In this document: positions 27,377 to 36,717 of the stretch, piece after piece
Position numbering within the stretch: the stretch's first letter is position 1
Layout: each line of letters opens with the position of its first letter
Source of the DNA: Vibrio sp. 16
Lineage (GTDB): Bacteria; Pseudomonadota; Gammaproteobacteria; Enterobacterales; Vibrionaceae
DNA: 64,000 bases
NCBI RefSeq assembly: GCF_963681195.1
Contig: NZ_OY808997.1
Coordinates: forward strand, 1,550,001 to 1,614,000
Reading direction: 5' to 3'
The notes under the pieces: model-generated
The model's input: only the letters and a program-made list of their open reading frames with translations
Database searches by the model: none
Told to the model about the DNA's origin: nothing
Position numbers and translations under genes: made by a program

Positions 27377-28378
27377 TTAGCGGTTACGCGTCAATTGATC
27401 GCGAAGATTGGGCGGCGTCCCTTTAATGGTAAGGGTATCCGTTTCTGGATCGTAAAAAATACGTTCGCCAAGTAAAAGGCTGTCAAAGCTGACATTGAGT
27501 CCTCCACCCGCACCCACATACTTAGTCAATTTACGCACTGTCGTACGATCCCCCGGAAAACTCTCTTCCAGTTCGTATCCCTGCTCTTGGGTGTAATCTA
27601 AGAAGCTGGTACCGTCTTGAGAAGAAGGCAGCTCTCCCGATAACTCTCGTACCTGTACTTCATCGCCAGCTTTGATCTGTTCGTTACAGTAGTCTGCCAC
27701 TTGTTTTTTGTAGCTGATCACTTCGTCTTTTTCGAGTTTTGAGTCCGCGCAAAAGTCTTCGACAGCTTGCATCAATACTTGGTTTTGCTGCTTAGTATCC
27801 AGTCCGACTTCAGCCTGCAAGAAATCTAGGAAGAAATCCGCCACTTTGCGCCCTACTCGGCCTTTGATATAGGCGAGGTAGCGATTAGACTCTTTGTCCG
27901 TTTCATAACTGGTCAAGTCGATACGCGCAGCGATGTCCATTTTGCTCAGGTCTAAATAGTCCGTCGCGCTGATGTCCAAACCTTCTGTCACTTTCAAACT
28001 TTGGTTAGATGGAATGATGGCTACAAAAAGATAATCTGTTGCCAACGATTGATACTCGGCAATCACCAAGATACCTTCATCTGCAAACGGATACTTTGAC
28101 AATTCTTCTTTTAAACGAGTCGCGCTGCTTTGCGAAAAGTCATAGAAGCCAAGCTCTCCTTTGCGCATTTGCTGCAACCACTGTTGAAATTCGCTGTCTG
28201 ATTTAAACGAGCCAAAGCCTTTGCCCGCCTTGGAGTGAAACACTCGGTGCAGTTCAGCAATCAGGTTTTCAGTAGAAGCATCATTGGCAAGAGAATCGGT
28301 TCTAAAATTAACGATAAGTTCGTCTGAATCGTTTTTTTGCAGTTGATGAAGAATAACGTTGGATAGTTGAAGGCTCAT
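27377..28378 (-). CDS. yejK: Nucleoid-associated protein YejK (NdpA)
   Basis: Cytosolic nucleoid-associated protein of 333 residues. It begins MSLQLSNVILHQLQKND and contains YLAYIKGRVGRKVADFFLDF and LPSSQDGTSFLDYTQEQGYELEESF, which mark the NA37/YejK family; E. coli YejK is 335 residues. ATG at 28378 is chosen; the frame continues upstream, overlapping the divergent yejL promoter. It is divergent from yejL-yejM as in E. coli, which supports orthology. Confidence 0.96.
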   Translation of the reverse strand: MSLQLSNVILHQLQKNDSDELIVNFRTDSLANDASTENLIAELHRVFHSKAGKGFGSFKSDSEFQQWLQQMRKGELGFYDFSQSSATRLKEELSKYPFADEGILVIAEYQSLATDYLFVAIIPSNQSLKVTEGLDISATDYLDLSKMDIAARIDLTSYETDKESNRYLAYIKGRVGRKVADFFLDFLQAEVGLDTKQQNQVLMQAVEDFCADSKLEKDEVISYKKQVADYCNEQIKAGDEVQVRELSGELPSSQDGTSFLDYTQEQGYELEESFPGDRTTVRKLTKYVGAGGGLNVSFDSLLLGERIFYDPETDTLTIKGTPPNLRDQLTRNR

Positions 28379-28462
28379 GATGAAATTTATCGCTGCATAG
28401 GTTTCAGTTGCGTGGCATTGTAGGTTATCATAAGCCGCTTTATTATCAACATTAGAACACTT

Positions 28463-28687
28463 ATGCCGATTACATCTAAATACAGCGACGAGACCGTTGA
28501 GAAGATTCTTACAGAGATCGCGATTGTGCTTGAAAAACATGCGGCATCACCAGAGCTTTCTCTGATGATTGCAGGCAATATCGCTACCAATGTCTTAAAT
28601 CAAGATGTTGCACCTTCACAACGCAAAGTAATTGCTGAAAAATTTGCACAAGCACTTATTTCTTCGATTGAAGAAAAATCACACTAA
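28463..28687 (+). CDS. yejL: YejL family protein (UPF0352)
   Basis: 74-residue helical protein, standard length, with [14 protein letters not shown] and ISSIEEK at the two ends. Function unknown. It lies 23 bp before yejM, presumably the same operon, and is divergent from yejK. Confidence 0.96.
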   Translation: MPITSKYSDETVEKILTEIAIVLEKHAASPELSLMIAGNIATNVLNQDVAPSQRKVIAEKFAQALISSIEEKSH

Positions 28688-28710
28688 TCGCAAATAAATA
28701 GAACACATAC

Positions 28711-30519
28711 ATGGTAGATAGCGGAAACACATACGGCGAACGTGTATCACGTTTGGTAGGTTGGGGGCACTGGTTTGCCTTCTTCAACATTATCGCAGCA
28801 ATGTTGATCGGCACCCGTTATATCACTCAATCACCTTGGCCAGAAACTTTGCTCGGCCAGTTTTATTTGGCGATGTCTTGGGTCGGCCACTTTGGCTTTC
28901 TTGTCTTCGCTCTCTACCTTTTAGTATTGTTCCCGCTGACATTTCTTGTTCCCTCAAGAAAGCTGTTTAGACTGATTGCCGTCTGCTTTGCCACACTTGG
29001 GCTTACGCTGTTACTGATTGATACTCAGGCCTATCAAACGATTAACCTCCACTTAACCCCCGTGGTTTGGGAAGTCTTGTTCAATGATGATAAGTCTCGT
29101 GTCAGTGCGGACTTACAGCATCTATTTATCGTAATGCCACTTATCTTTATGCTCCAACTTGGCTTGTCTGAGTGGGTATGGAGAAAACAACGCAAGCTCT
29201 CTCACAAGCATGTTGGGCGTCCATTGGCTGCACTCTTCTTTGTCAGCTTTATTTCAAGTCACTTGATTTACGTGTGGGCCGATGCCTACTTTTACAATCC
29301 GATTACTGCGCAACGTGCGAACTTTCCGCTCTCCTACCCGATGACAGCAAAATCGTTTATGGAGCGTCACGGCTTACTGGACCGAGAAGAGTACTTGGAG
29401 CGCCTGCAGCAAAATAAAGAACAAAACACAGAGCTCGTTAGCTACCCGCTTGAAGCGCTCGAATTTAGTCGTCGCGCTAACCCACTTAATGTTTTAGTCA
29501 TTAGCGTCAACAACCTTCGTGGCGACGCATTAAACGCCGATTGGATGCCAACAGCAAACGAGTTTGCCAACAACAACCTCAATTTCTCAAATCACTACAG
29601 TTCAAGTAATGATTCATTTGGTGTGTTTGGCCTGTTTTACGGATTACCAAGTGCTTACGCCCCAAGCATCAAAACACAAGGGACTAAACCGATCATCGTC
29701 GATACCTTGCTAGACAAAGAATACGCTTTTGGCTTGTTCAGTGGCGACAACTTCGACGATCCGATTTACGGCGAATCCATATTCCGAGGTATGCCTTTTA
29801 CCGGCGTGCCTTTTAATGGTGAACTTTCTCAGGATAAGCAAGCCATTGACGCGTGGGCTAACTGGGTGCAAGAGCAAGGTGATTCACCTTGGTTTAGCTT
29901 CATTGAATTAACAACGCTAGACAACTTTAGCGCCTACGACAGCGGTGATGAAAAACAAACCAGCAGTGAAAAGATCAAAGCTGGTTATCAGAAGTCCGTT
30001 CAAACCGCAGATGACGAGCTAGCTGAGTTGTTTGCTTATATCGAAAAGCTTGAGCTTTCAGACTCTACCGTCATTGTCTTGACCTCAAATCACGGTACTG
30101 AGTTTAACGAGACCAACACGAATAGTTGGGGAGCTAACTCCAACTACAGCCAATATCAATTGGTGGTACCTATGGTCATTCACTGGCCAGGCAAGGTAGC
30201 CACTCAGTATCAGCATAGAACGAGTCACCTCGATCTTTCCGTCACCTTATTGCAAGATCTGCTTGGTGTTTCCTCTAACCCGAATGACTTCAGTAGTGGC
30301 CGTAACTTATTTGATGAACGTTCAAGAAAGTGGATTTTAGCCGGAGATTCGCGCGAGTTGGCGTTAATCACGACTAAAAACACCACAGTGATAGATAAGT
30401 TTGGCAACTATAAACTTTACGATAGCAGCTACAAGCGACTTAAGGACGAAAATCCAACGCTTCCTGTGCTTATGCAAGGTTTAACTGAGCTACAGCGCTT
30501 CTACGTTAAAAGTAACTAA
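28711..30519 (+). CDS. yejM: Inner-membrane sulfatase-like protein YejM (PbgA/LapC)
   Basis: 602 residues. Five N-terminal membrane helices (DUF3413, about 15-190) are followed by a periplasmic alkaline-phosphatase/sulfatase-fold domain (about 250-590). Family blocks visible are NVLVISVNNLRGDAL and VIVLTSNHGTEFNET. In E. coli this protein senses LPS and controls LpxC stability through LapB. The Asn in place of the usual sulfatase nucleophile region fits a non-enzymatic sensor. It is followed directly by a tRNA-Pro promoter. Confidence 0.95.
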   Translation: MVDSGNTYGERVSRLVGWGHWFAFFNIIAAMLIGTRYITQSPWPETLLGQFYLAMSWVGHFGFLVFALYLLVLFPLTFLVPSRKLFRLIAVCFATLGLTLLLIDTQAYQTINLHLTPVVWEVLFNDDKSRVSADLQHLFIVMPLIFMLQLGLSEWVWRKQRKLSHKHVGRPLAALFFVSFISSHLIYVWADAYFYNPITAQRANFPLSYPMTAKSFMERHGLLDREEYLERLQQNKEQNTELVSYPLEALEFSRRANPLNVLVISVNNLRGDALNADWMPTANEFANNNLNFSNHYSSSNDSFGVFGLFYGLPSAYAPSIKTQGTKPIIVDTLLDKEYAFGLFSGDNFDDPIYGESIFRGMPFTGVPFNGELSQDKQAIDAWANWVQEQGDSPWFSFIELTTLDNFSAYDSGDEKQTSSEKIKAGYQKSVQTADDELAELFAYIEKLELSDSTVIVLTSNHGTEFNETNTNSWGANSNYSQYQLVVPMVIHWPGKVATQYQHRTSHLDLSVTLLQDLLGVSSNPNDFSSGRNLFDERSRKWILAGDSRELALITTKNTTVIDKFGNYKLYDSSYKRLKDENPTLPVLMQGLTELQRFYVKSN

Positions 30520-30534
30520 ATCATGGTGTTAGGA

Positions 30535-30563
30535 TTGACTAAAGCATAGCAACCTATTACATT
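30535..30563 (+). promoter_or_regulatory. Promoter of tRNA-Pro
   Basis: TTGACT, exact 17-bp spacer, TACATT, 8 bp before the tRNA 5' end. Confidence 0.75.
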
Positions 30564-30571
30564 ATCGGAAT

Positions 30572-30648
30572 CGGACTGTAGCGCAGCTTGGTAGCGCACC
30601 GTCATGGGGTGTCGGGGGTCGCTGGTTCAAATCCAGTCAGTCCGACCA
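30572..30648 (+). tRNA. tRNA-Pro (anticodon GGG)
   Basis: 77 nt with encoded CCA. Acceptor CGGACTG/CAGTCCG; anticodon loop ATGGGGT reads GGG. The anticodon arm is very like E. coli proL. Confidence 0.96.
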
Positions 30649-30657
30649 ATACACCTT

Positions 30658-30684
30658 AAAAAGAGAGCTTCGGCTCTCTTTTTT
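30658..30684 (+). terminator. Terminator after tRNA-Pro
   Basis: AAAGAGAGC stem closed by a UUCG tetraloop and followed by a T-run. Confidence 0.92.
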
Positions 30685-30777
30685 GTTTTTAGTGGCTCAT
30701 AAAGTATAAAAAACGGCCTGTTAAATACTTTATTGTGTTCAAGCGGTCATAATTAAAGCAAACAGTAAAATTAAGGG

Positions 30778-30806
30778 TTTACAAGTTTTCTAAACCTCTA
30801 TATTAT
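30778..30806 (+). promoter_or_regulatory. Promoter of tRNA-Ser
   Basis: TTTACA, 17-bp spacer, TATTAT, 13 bp before the tRNA 5' end. Confidence 0.75.
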
Positions 30807-30819
30807 TCGCTTCAACAAC

Positions 30820-30910
30820 GGAGAGATGGCTGAGTGGTTGAAAGCACCGGTCTTGAAAACCGGCATACGTTAATAGCGTATCTAGGGTTCAAATCCCTAT
30901 CTCTCCGCCA
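30820..30910 (+). tRNA. tRNA-Ser (anticodon TGA)
   Basis: 91-nt class II tRNA with a long variable arm (CATACGTTAATAGCGTATC region) and encoded CCA. Acceptor GGAGAGA/TCTCTCC; anticodon loop CTTGAAA reads TGA. Confidence 0.97.
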
Positions 30911-30918
30911 CATTTCGT

Positions 30919-30950
30919 AAAAAAGCCGCTAAGCAATTGGCGGCTTTTTT
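30919..30950 (+). terminator. Terminator after tRNA-Ser
   Basis: AAAAGCCGC/GCGGCTTTT stem with six T residues; its end is 6 bp from the converging stop at 30956, so it may serve both. Confidence 0.88.
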
Positions 30951-30955
30951 CGTTG

Positions 30956-31879
30956 TTAGCAAGCATAGACATCGTAAGCAGCGTGTATCAACTGCATGTG
31001 AACTGGAACCAAATCACCGTGATTGGTTCGATACCCACCACCGACTACGCACGCAATCGGCAACCCATTATCCTTTGCTAAAGAGAACATAAACTTATCT
31101 CTTTCATAGATCGCCTTAGTAGAAACATCAAAGTAGCCCAACTCGTCCTCGTGATGAATATCGACGCCAGCATCGTATAAAATAAGGTCTGGCTGATGAA
31201 TCGAGATAGCCATCTCCACGACGGAGCGAAATGTGCTCAAAAACTCCTCATCGCCCGTATTTCTACTTAAAGCAACATCAAGATCTGAGTCAGGTTTGCG
31301 TGCGGGAAAATTTTTATCGCAATGGAAAGAAAGCGTGACAATGTTTTCTTCTTGTTCACATAAAGTTGCCGTCCCGTCGCCATGATGCACATCGCTATCG
31401 ATAACAATGACTTTTTCAATCCCCTCTAAGGTAAGCGCTCGTTTCGCCGCAAGTACCAAGTCATTGATCAAACAAAAACCACTACCGAAATCTTTGTGGG
31501 CATGGTGATAACCACCACTGAGATGAATCGCGACCCCGTGCTTAGCACTCTGCTCTACGGTTTCACTGGTTCCACCCGCTGATGTAAGAGTACGACTCAC
31601 CAAAGTGTCACTCCAAGGAAAGCCAATTCGCCGCATTTTAGGCGCGGGTAGAGCCCCACTAAAAAGTGCATCAATATAATCATGACAATGTACTTGCTTG
31701 ACACATTCTGCCGATAGCGGTGACGGCTCAACAAATTGAAATGCATGCTTCCATCTAGGGTCGCACTCTCGTTGCTGAGTGATGACTTCATAAAGCAGTT
31801 GGTACTTTTGAATCGGATAACGGTGCCCTTCTGGAAGCGGCAGTTGCGAGTAAATTGAGTGATAAATCAGCGGTATCAT
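30956..31879 (-). CDS. Histone deacetylase/AcuC-family protein
   Basis: Zinc-dependent arginase/deacetylase-fold hydrolase of 307 residues. It has the catalytic His pair in GGYHHAHKDFGSGFC, the metal ligands in VIDSDVHHGDGTA, a further ligand region in LYDAGVDIHHEDELG, and the C-terminal GGGYR. Bacterial members remove acetyl or related acyl groups from proteins or small amines; the substrate is not evident. Transcribed leftward toward the tRNA-Ser terminator. The Fur palindrome at 31936-31974 lies about 60 bp upstream of the start, so iron control of this gene is also possible. Confidence 0.93.
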   Translation of the reverse strand: MIPLIYHSIYSQLPLPEGHRYPIQKYQLLYEVITQQRECDPRWKHAFQFVEPSPLSAECVKQVHCHDYIDALFSGALPAPKMRRIGFPWSDTLVSRTLTSAGGTSETVEQSAKHGVAIHLSGGYHHAHKDFGSGFCLINDLVLAAKRALTLEGIEKVIVIDSDVHHGDGTATLCEQEENIVTLSFHCDKNFPARKPDSDLDVALSRNTGDEEFLSTFRSVVEMAISIHQPDLILYDAGVDIHHEDELGYFDVSTKAIYERDKFMFSLAKDNGLPIACVVGGGYRTNHGDLVPVHMQLIHAAYDVYAC

Positions 31880-31935
31880 AGCAGCGAGTAAAGTGTTGAT
31901 GTTGTTTTATGGTATCAGCTTGAACCTAGGTTGAA

Positions 31936-31974
31936 AAACTGATTAAATGATAATAATTATCATTTAATCAGTTT
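31936..31974. promoter_or_regulatory. Fur box inside a 39-bp perfect palindrome
   Basis: 19-bp arms around a single central A, with no mismatch. The core TGATAATAATTATCA (31948-31962) is an exact match to the Fur 7-1-7 motif TGATAAT-N-ATTATCA. It lies between the deacetylase gene (minus) and the small ORF/SDR gene (plus), with a possible TTGAAA -35 at 31931. Confidence 0.85.
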
Positions 31975-31980
31975 GCTATC

Positions 31981-32097
31981 GTGTATAGAACTCTCTATTT
32001 TTATTTGGGCATTATTTCCGGAACCGCTTCAGCGTTGATTCTATTTCTTGCTATGTTTGTCGCGGCGGGTCTATTTGTTATCCAACTCGTCTCTTAG
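31981..32097 (+). CDS. Small membrane protein, 38 aa, next to a Fur box (new small ORF)
   Basis: Unrecognised 38-residue ORF with a GTG start. The product (MYRTLYFYLGIISG, then a long hydrophobic stretch ALILFLAMFVAAGLFVI) would be a single-pass membrane peptide. It starts 7 bp after the Fur palindrome and ends 67 bp before the SDR gene. No clear Shine-Dalgarno sequence is seen, so if translated it may come from a very short or leaderless message. Evidence is hydropathy, position and lack of any other explanation for the stretch; no function is proposed. Confidence 0.42.
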   Translation: MYRTLYFYLGIISGTASALILFLAMFVAAGLFVIQLVS

Positions 32098-32164
32098 CTA
32101 GGGAAAGCTAACCGGATTTTTGATAGCCTACGGAGTCAGTATTGAATTGAGGGGCGATATCACG

Positions 32165-32845
32165 ATGAATACCATTCTCATCACCGGCGGAAATAGAGGC
32201 ATAGGTTTTAGTCTTGTTAAACTTTACTTAGAGCACGGTTGGTCGGTACATACTACCTATCGCAGCGCCGACAGCTCACAGCAATTACTCTCAAATAGCC
32301 ATAAAAACCTCACATGTCACCAGCTGGACGTTACCGACTACGCGTCAGTCAAAGCATTAGCGGAGCAGTTATCAGCAATCGATGTGCTGGTGAATAACGC
32401 AGGCTATTACGGTCCGAAAGGGTATGGGTTTGGCAACACAGACGTAGAAGAGTGGCGTAAAGTATTCGAGATCAACACGATCGCCCCACTCAAACTTGTC
32501 GAGGCATTCTACCCAAACCTTGAAAAAGGGAGGCTTAAAAAGATTGCATGTTTGTCGTCAAAAGTAGGGAGCATGACGGAAAACACGTCTGGCGGTGGCT
32601 ATATTTACCGTTCATCAAAAGCTGCGTTAAACTCTGTCGTAAAGAGCCTGAGCAATGATCTCGCAAAGCAAGGTTTTACTGTCTTGGCTCTTCATCCTGG
32701 CTGGGTGCAAACCGAAATGGGTGGACCTAATGCCCTCATCGATACCGAAACGTCTGCTCGTGGCTTATACAGCGTTATAGATACGGCAAAGCCTTCTCAA
32801 TCTGGGCAATTCATTAACTATGACGGAAATCCGCTCCCTTGGTAA
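32165..32845 (+). CDS. Short-chain dehydrogenase/reductase (C-factor-like)
   Basis: Cytosolic NAD(P)-dependent oxidoreductase of 226 residues, with TGGNRGIGFSLVKL as the cofactor loop, DVLVNNAGYYG, a catalytic Ser in CLSSKVGSM, and YIYRSSKAAL carrying the Tyr and Lys. The C-terminal HPGWVQTEMGG is typical of the CsgA/C-factor SDR group. ATG at 32165 follows GAGGGG; an upstream in-frame TTG is rejected. The Fur box and small ORF upstream make iron-dependent expression possible. Substrate unknown. Confidence 0.92.
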   Translation: MNTILITGGNRGIGFSLVKLYLEHGWSVHTTYRSADSSQQLLSNSHKNLTCHQLDVTDYASVKALAEQLSAIDVLVNNAGYYGPKGYGFGNTDVEEWRKVFEINTIAPLKLVEAFYPNLEKGRLKKIACLSSKVGSMTENTSGGGYIYRSSKAALNSVVKSLSNDLAKQGFTVLALHPGWVQTEMGGPNALIDTETSARGLYSVIDTAKPSQSGQFINYDGNPLPW

Positions 32846-32867
32846 CAAACCTCAGCCATTGGCTTCA

Positions 32868-32916
32868 CAATAAGTATCACCTTAGCCATACTATTAGTTT
32901 ATATTGATACTTATTG
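32868..32916. promoter_or_regulatory. Inverted-repeat pair upstream of the PEBP-AraC operon
   Basis: CAATAAGTATCA (32868-32879) and its exact inverse TGATACTTATTG (32905-32916) are separated by 25 bp. They lie 60-110 bp before the start at 32978. A likely operator, perhaps of the AraC-family regulator encoded at 33526-34305. Confidence 0.6.
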
Positions 32917-32977
32917 TCGAACTTAAGAATTGCAAGCTCGCTACACTGACTTCGAACTTAAGCGTAGGAGCAACCCC

Positions 32978-33511
32978 ATGAAAACAACGACACTTAGTCT
33001 ACTCACTCTCGCAGTCATGACTTCAACCGCAGCGCAAGCTTTCGACATTAGCAGCAAAGATATCCAAGAAGGTCACCCTATGGCCAAAACCTTTGAATAT
33101 TCTGGCTGGGGCTGTGATGGCGGTAATATTTCACCACAGTTGACTTGGGATAATGTGCCTCAAGGCACACAGAGCTTTGCGATTACCGCCTATGACCCTG
33201 ACGCCCCAACTGGAAGTGGCTTCTGGCATTGGATTGCAACCGATATCCCTGTCAGCCTGTCTGAGCTTCCAAGAGGAGCAAACATCAAAAAACTTGGTGG
33301 TCAGGAACATCGAATTGACTACGGTTCAGTAGGCTTTGGGGGCGCTTGCCCTCCAGAAAAAGATGGCATGCACCGCTATCAATTTACCGTTTGGGCACTT
33401 CCTAAAGCTAAGCTAGGGTTAGATGAAAACACGCCACCAGCGGTGATTGGTTTTACACTTAACAGTCTTGCTCTTGATAAAGCAACGCTGACAGCAACTT
33501 ACACTCGCTAA
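32978..33511 (+). CDS. Exported YbhB/YbcL-type PEBP (Raf kinase inhibitor-like) protein
   Basis: Periplasmic phosphatidylethanolamine-binding-protein family member of 177 residues. A signal peptide (1-21, ending AAQA) precedes the PEBP fold, with YDPDAPTGSGFWHWIATDIP (ligand-pocket Asp-Pro and His) and HRYQFTVWALP. ATG at 32978 follows TAGGAG. The bacterial family binds small anionic ligands; its role is unknown. The AraC regulator starts 14 bp downstream, so the two form an operon behind the inverted repeat. Confidence 0.93.
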   Translation: MKTTTLSLLTLAVMTSTAAQAFDISSKDIQEGHPMAKTFEYSGWGCDGGNISPQLTWDNVPQGTQSFAITAYDPDAPTGSGFWHWIATDIPVSLSELPRGANIKKLGGQEHRIDYGSVGFGGACPPEKDGMHRYQFTVWALPKAKLGLDENTPPAVIGFTLNSLALDKATLTATYTR

Positions 33512-33525
33512 ACAAGGATTGGGGA

Positions 33526-34305
33526 ATGAACTATCACTACCAAGTAACCACATTTCGAGCCAAGCAATTGCAAAAGCTTAGAAATGTCACCATGCATTCC
33601 CCTACTTTGATTCAAGTGCTGTCAGGGAGCAAAAGACTGTATTGGAAAGAAGATGCCGTCGCGCTCACCCATCAGCGTTTTTTACTTTGCCCAGCATCGA
33701 GCTCTCTCAGTTTCGAAAATATGCCTGAGAAAGGGCCGTTTTTATCGCGGGTATTTAGCTTCCATCACCTGCCAACAGAATCGATGATGCGATTAAGTAA
33801 TGAGCATCAAGATACCTCGGATTCGCCACTCTTAAAGTACGATAAGGCTTTGCTTGCTAGCTTAGATGCGCTAGCCTCTTTCGACCTAAGCACCATGAGC
33901 AGTGAGACACAGATCTTATGGCTTATGCCGTTGTACCAGCAGTTGGCAGAAAAAGGGGCACTACAACTGCTCTTTCCTTCGCAAGAAGCATCGCTAAGTC
34001 ATAAGTTGAGTCGCTATCTCGCCCTTTCACCTGGCGAAAATCATCCACTAGAAGAGGTGGCGGATAAGTTTGCGATGAGCAGAGCCACGCTGATTCGTAA
34101 GCTAAAACAAGAAGGTTTACAGTATCGAGAGCTGCTAGCAGAAGTAAGACTCAACCATGCTCTTCACCTGATGCAATCCACACCGTGGAGCACACTCAAC
34201 TTGGCGCAAATGTGTGGCTATCAATCCGAAGAGCGCTTTAGCCAACGCTTTAAGAGCAAGTTTGGGATTACGCCAAAAGAATACATGAAAACCGTCACAG
34301 GTTAG
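33526..34305 (+). CDS. AraC-family transcriptional regulator
   Basis: 259 residues. The N-terminal half (about 1-150) is a divergent sensing domain with [13 protein letters not shown] and [17 protein letters not shown]. The C-terminal half has two helix-turn-helix motifs ([20 protein letters not shown] and [19 protein letters not shown]) ending in [10 protein letters not shown]. It is translated 14 bp after the PEBP gene, suggesting it regulates that operon, including itself. Its stop codon overlaps the converging topB stop by 4 bp. Confidence 0.93.
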   Translation: MNYHYQVTTFRAKQLQKLRNVTMHSPTLIQVLSGSKRLYWKEDAVALTHQRFLLCPASSSLSFENMPEKGPFLSRVFSFHHLPTESMMRLSNEHQDTSDSPLLKYDKALLASLDALASFDLSTMSSETQILWLMPLYQQLAEKGALQLLFPSQEASLSHKLSRYLALSPGENHPLEEVADKFAMSRATLIRKLKQEGLQYRELLAEVRLNHALHLMQSTPWSTLNLAQMCGYQSEERFSQRFKSKFGITPKEYMKTVTG

Positions 34306-36269
34306 GATGTTTTAGAGCTCGACGATCCTTTTCTTCCCGCTGTTTTTCCTTTACCACTGGTTCGGCGTTTACGCTTAAACGCAGGCCGCTCAACCTTAGG
34401 TAGATGACGCAGCGATTGTGGAATCTCCCCCGATTTAACTTGAGACATCAAACCATCGATACGGGTTTGCAGTGCCTGCATAAAAGGACCATAGGCTTGA
34501 TTTCGCTCAGCCATGCCTTGCAGTTGATGCTCCCAATGTGCCGTCATGTCTGGATACGTCGACTCAGACGGCAGCGCATGCACTAAACCTCGTCCTGCGG
34601 GGCTACTCAAAATGGATTTACCTTGGCGAGTCAAGAGCTGGCGCTTAAACAAGGTATCTAAGATGCCCGCGCGTGTCGCTTCTGTGCCAAGACCATCGGT
34701 TTCTTTAAGGATTTTCTTAAGTTCTTTGTCTTCGACAAAACGCGCAATCCCCGTCATAGCCTGAAGCAAAGTAGCTTCTGTAAAATGCTTAGGCGGCTCG
34801 GTTTTACGGTCTTTGATTTCCCCTTCACGGCACGTAAGTATCGTCCCTTCGGCTAACGGAGGGACAGCATCGACACCGGAATCCTCCTCATCTTGCTTAC
34901 CCATCAACGCTTTCCAACCTGCCGAAACAAGTTGTCGACCTTTGGCGATGAATGTACCGCCTGCAATATCGAACACCAGTTTTGCTTCTGCATAGACCGC
35001 CGCCGGATAAAACTGCATTAAATATTGGCGGGCAATCTGCTGATAAATCTTCATTTCGTTGCCAGAGAGGGCGTTCACTGACGCTTTTTTAGGCGTTGGG
35101 ATGATGGCGTGGTGCGCATCCACTTTTGTGTCGTTCCACGCTTTTGACTTGATACTTAGGTTAGCGCCAGAAACGGCGCTCCCCAACTCTTTAGCATTAT
35201 TACTAATCGCATCACACACGCTACTTGCTTGCCCATAGTGTTCCATAGGCAAATAGCGACAGTCCGAACGAGGGTAAGTGATCAGCTTATGTTTTTCATA
35301 CAAAGACTGACATGTATCTAGAACTTGTTGTGCACTCATCCCAAAACGCTTGGCGGCATCAATTTGTAGCGCTGAGAGTGAATAGGGTAATGGTACCGAC
35401 TGCTTGGTTTGCTTCTGTTCTGATTCCACCACCTTTGCAGGCTGATTCGCGATGCGCTGAGCAACATTCTCTACCAACTTACGGTTAAGAACTCTACCCT
35501 CTTCATCCTGCCAAGGCTGACACGCTTCACTTGGCTTCCAACGCGCACGAATATCAAATGCACTGCCCTCTCCTTGATAAGGAATGAGCGCATGTAAGGT
35601 GAAATAATCGCGAGGAACAAAATTTTCGATCTCTTCGTCGCGGCGTACAACTAAGCCCAGAACTGGCGTTTGCACTCGTCCAACCGACAACACACCTTGA
35701 TAGCCAGCCTTTTGGCCAAGCAGGGTATAAGCACGGGACATGTTCATACCATACAGCCAATCAGCACGAGAACGCGCCAACGCCGAAACAGACAAAGGAA
35801 TAAAGTCACGATTACTGCGCATCTGACCGAGCGCTCGTTTAACCGCAGGTAAGTTTAAATCGCTGATAAGAAGTCGCTGGGTCGACTCTTTTTTGGTCTT
35901 ACTGACTTTGCAATAATCTAAGACTTCATCCACCAGCAGCTGCCCTTCTCTATCAGGGTCTCCAGCGTGAATAATCTGATTGGACTCTTTTAGTAACTTA
36001 CGCACAACCGTAAGCTGTTTGCTCGCAGACTTTCTTGGTCGCAACTGCCACTGTTCTGGGACAATGGGTAAATCGGCTAGATTCCATTTTTTGTAGCGTT
36101 CATCGTAGGCATCAGGCTCTACTTGTTCGAGCAAGTGGCCAATGCACCATGTCACAACATCCCCGTTCCCACAGCGAATAAAACCTTGATCGTTTTTTTT
36201 AGGGCCAGGTAACGCTGCGGCAATCGCTCGGCCAAGACTTGGCTTTTCAGCAATAAAGAGACGAGACAT
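34302..36269 (-). CDS. topB: DNA topoisomerase III
   Basis: Type IA topoisomerase of 655 residues that decatenates replicating DNA. TOPRIM domain ([32 protein letters not shown]), catalytic Tyr in [13 protein letters not shown], and a C-terminal basic Lys/Arg/Ser-rich tail without zinc fingers. ATG at 36269 is chosen from alignment to the family N-terminus; the frame continues 11 codons upstream without an RBS. Convergent with the AraC gene, overlapping it at the stops with no terminator between. Confidence 0.97.
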   Translation of the reverse strand: MSRLFIAEKPSLGRAIAAALPGPKKNDQGFIRCGNGDVVTWCIGHLLEQVEPDAYDERYKKWNLADLPIVPEQWQLRPRKSASKQLTVVRKLLKESNQIIHAGDPDREGQLLVDEVLDYCKVSKTKKESTQRLLISDLNLPAVKRALGQMRSNRDFIPLSVSALARSRADWLYGMNMSRAYTLLGQKAGYQGVLSVGRVQTPVLGLVVRRDEEIENFVPRDYFTLHALIPYQGEGSAFDIRARWKPSEACQPWQDEEGRVLNRKLVENVAQRIANQPAKVVESEQKQTKQSVPLPYSLSALQIDAAKRFGMSAQQVLDTCQSLYEKHKLITYPRSDCRYLPMEHYGQASSVCDAISNNAKELGSAVSGANLSIKSKAWNDTKVDAHHAIIPTPKKASVNALSGNEMKIYQQIARQYLMQFYPAAVYAEAKLVFDIAGGTFIAKGRQLVSAGWKALMGKQDEEDSGVDAVPPLAEGTILTCREGEIKDRKTEPPKHFTEATLLQAMTGIARFVEDKELKKILKETDGLGTEATRAGILDTLFKRQLLTRQGKSILSSPAGRGLVHALPSESTYPDMTAHWEHQLQGMAERNQAYGPFMQALQTRIDGLMSQVKSGEIPQSLRHLPKVERPAFKRKRRTSGKGKTAGRKGSSSSKTS

Positions 36270-36378
36270 AAAAACACATCGAATAGATACAATAAGGGCC
36301 ACATTTTGATAATGCGGCCCTTATAAATCAAGAAAAACTGTAAATTTAAACAGTATTATGCAGCATCTAAGAAGAGAA

Positions 36379-36717
36379 TTACGCCTCTTCACCGCCTTCG
36401 GCGCGAGCAGCGGCTTCTTTGATGATTGGCTGTAGTTCGCCTTTTTGGAACATCTCGATGATGATGTCACAACCACCAATCAGCTCACCTTCAACCCAAA
36501 GCTGTGGGAAAGTAGGCCATTGTGCGTACGCTGGAAGCTCAGCACGGATATCAGGGTTTTGTAGGATATCTACGTAAGCGAACTTCTCGCCGCATGCCAT
36601 CAGAGCTTGTGCCGCTTGAGAAGAGAAACCGCAGCTAGGTAGCTTAGGCGAGCCTTTCATGTAAAGAAGGATCGCGTTCTCTTCAATTTGCTGTTTGATT
36701 TTGTCGATAGTTTCCAT
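36379..36717 (-). CDS. grxD: Monothiol glutaredoxin GrxD
   Basis: 112-residue glutaredoxin of the CGFS type (PKLPSCGFSSQAAQAL, active Cys near residue 30), with the glutathione-binding WPTFPQLWVEGELIGGCDI. It coordinates [2Fe-2S] clusters with glutathione and partners such as BolA for iron-sulfur trafficking. Divergent from sodB, another iron/redox gene, as in other vibrios. RBS AGGAAG. Confidence 0.97.
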   Translation of the reverse strand: METIDKIKQQIEENAILLYMKGSPKLPSCGFSSQAAQALMACGEKFAYVDILQNPDIRAELPAYAQWPTFPQLWVEGELIGGCDIIIEMFQKGELQPIIKEAAARAEGGEEA

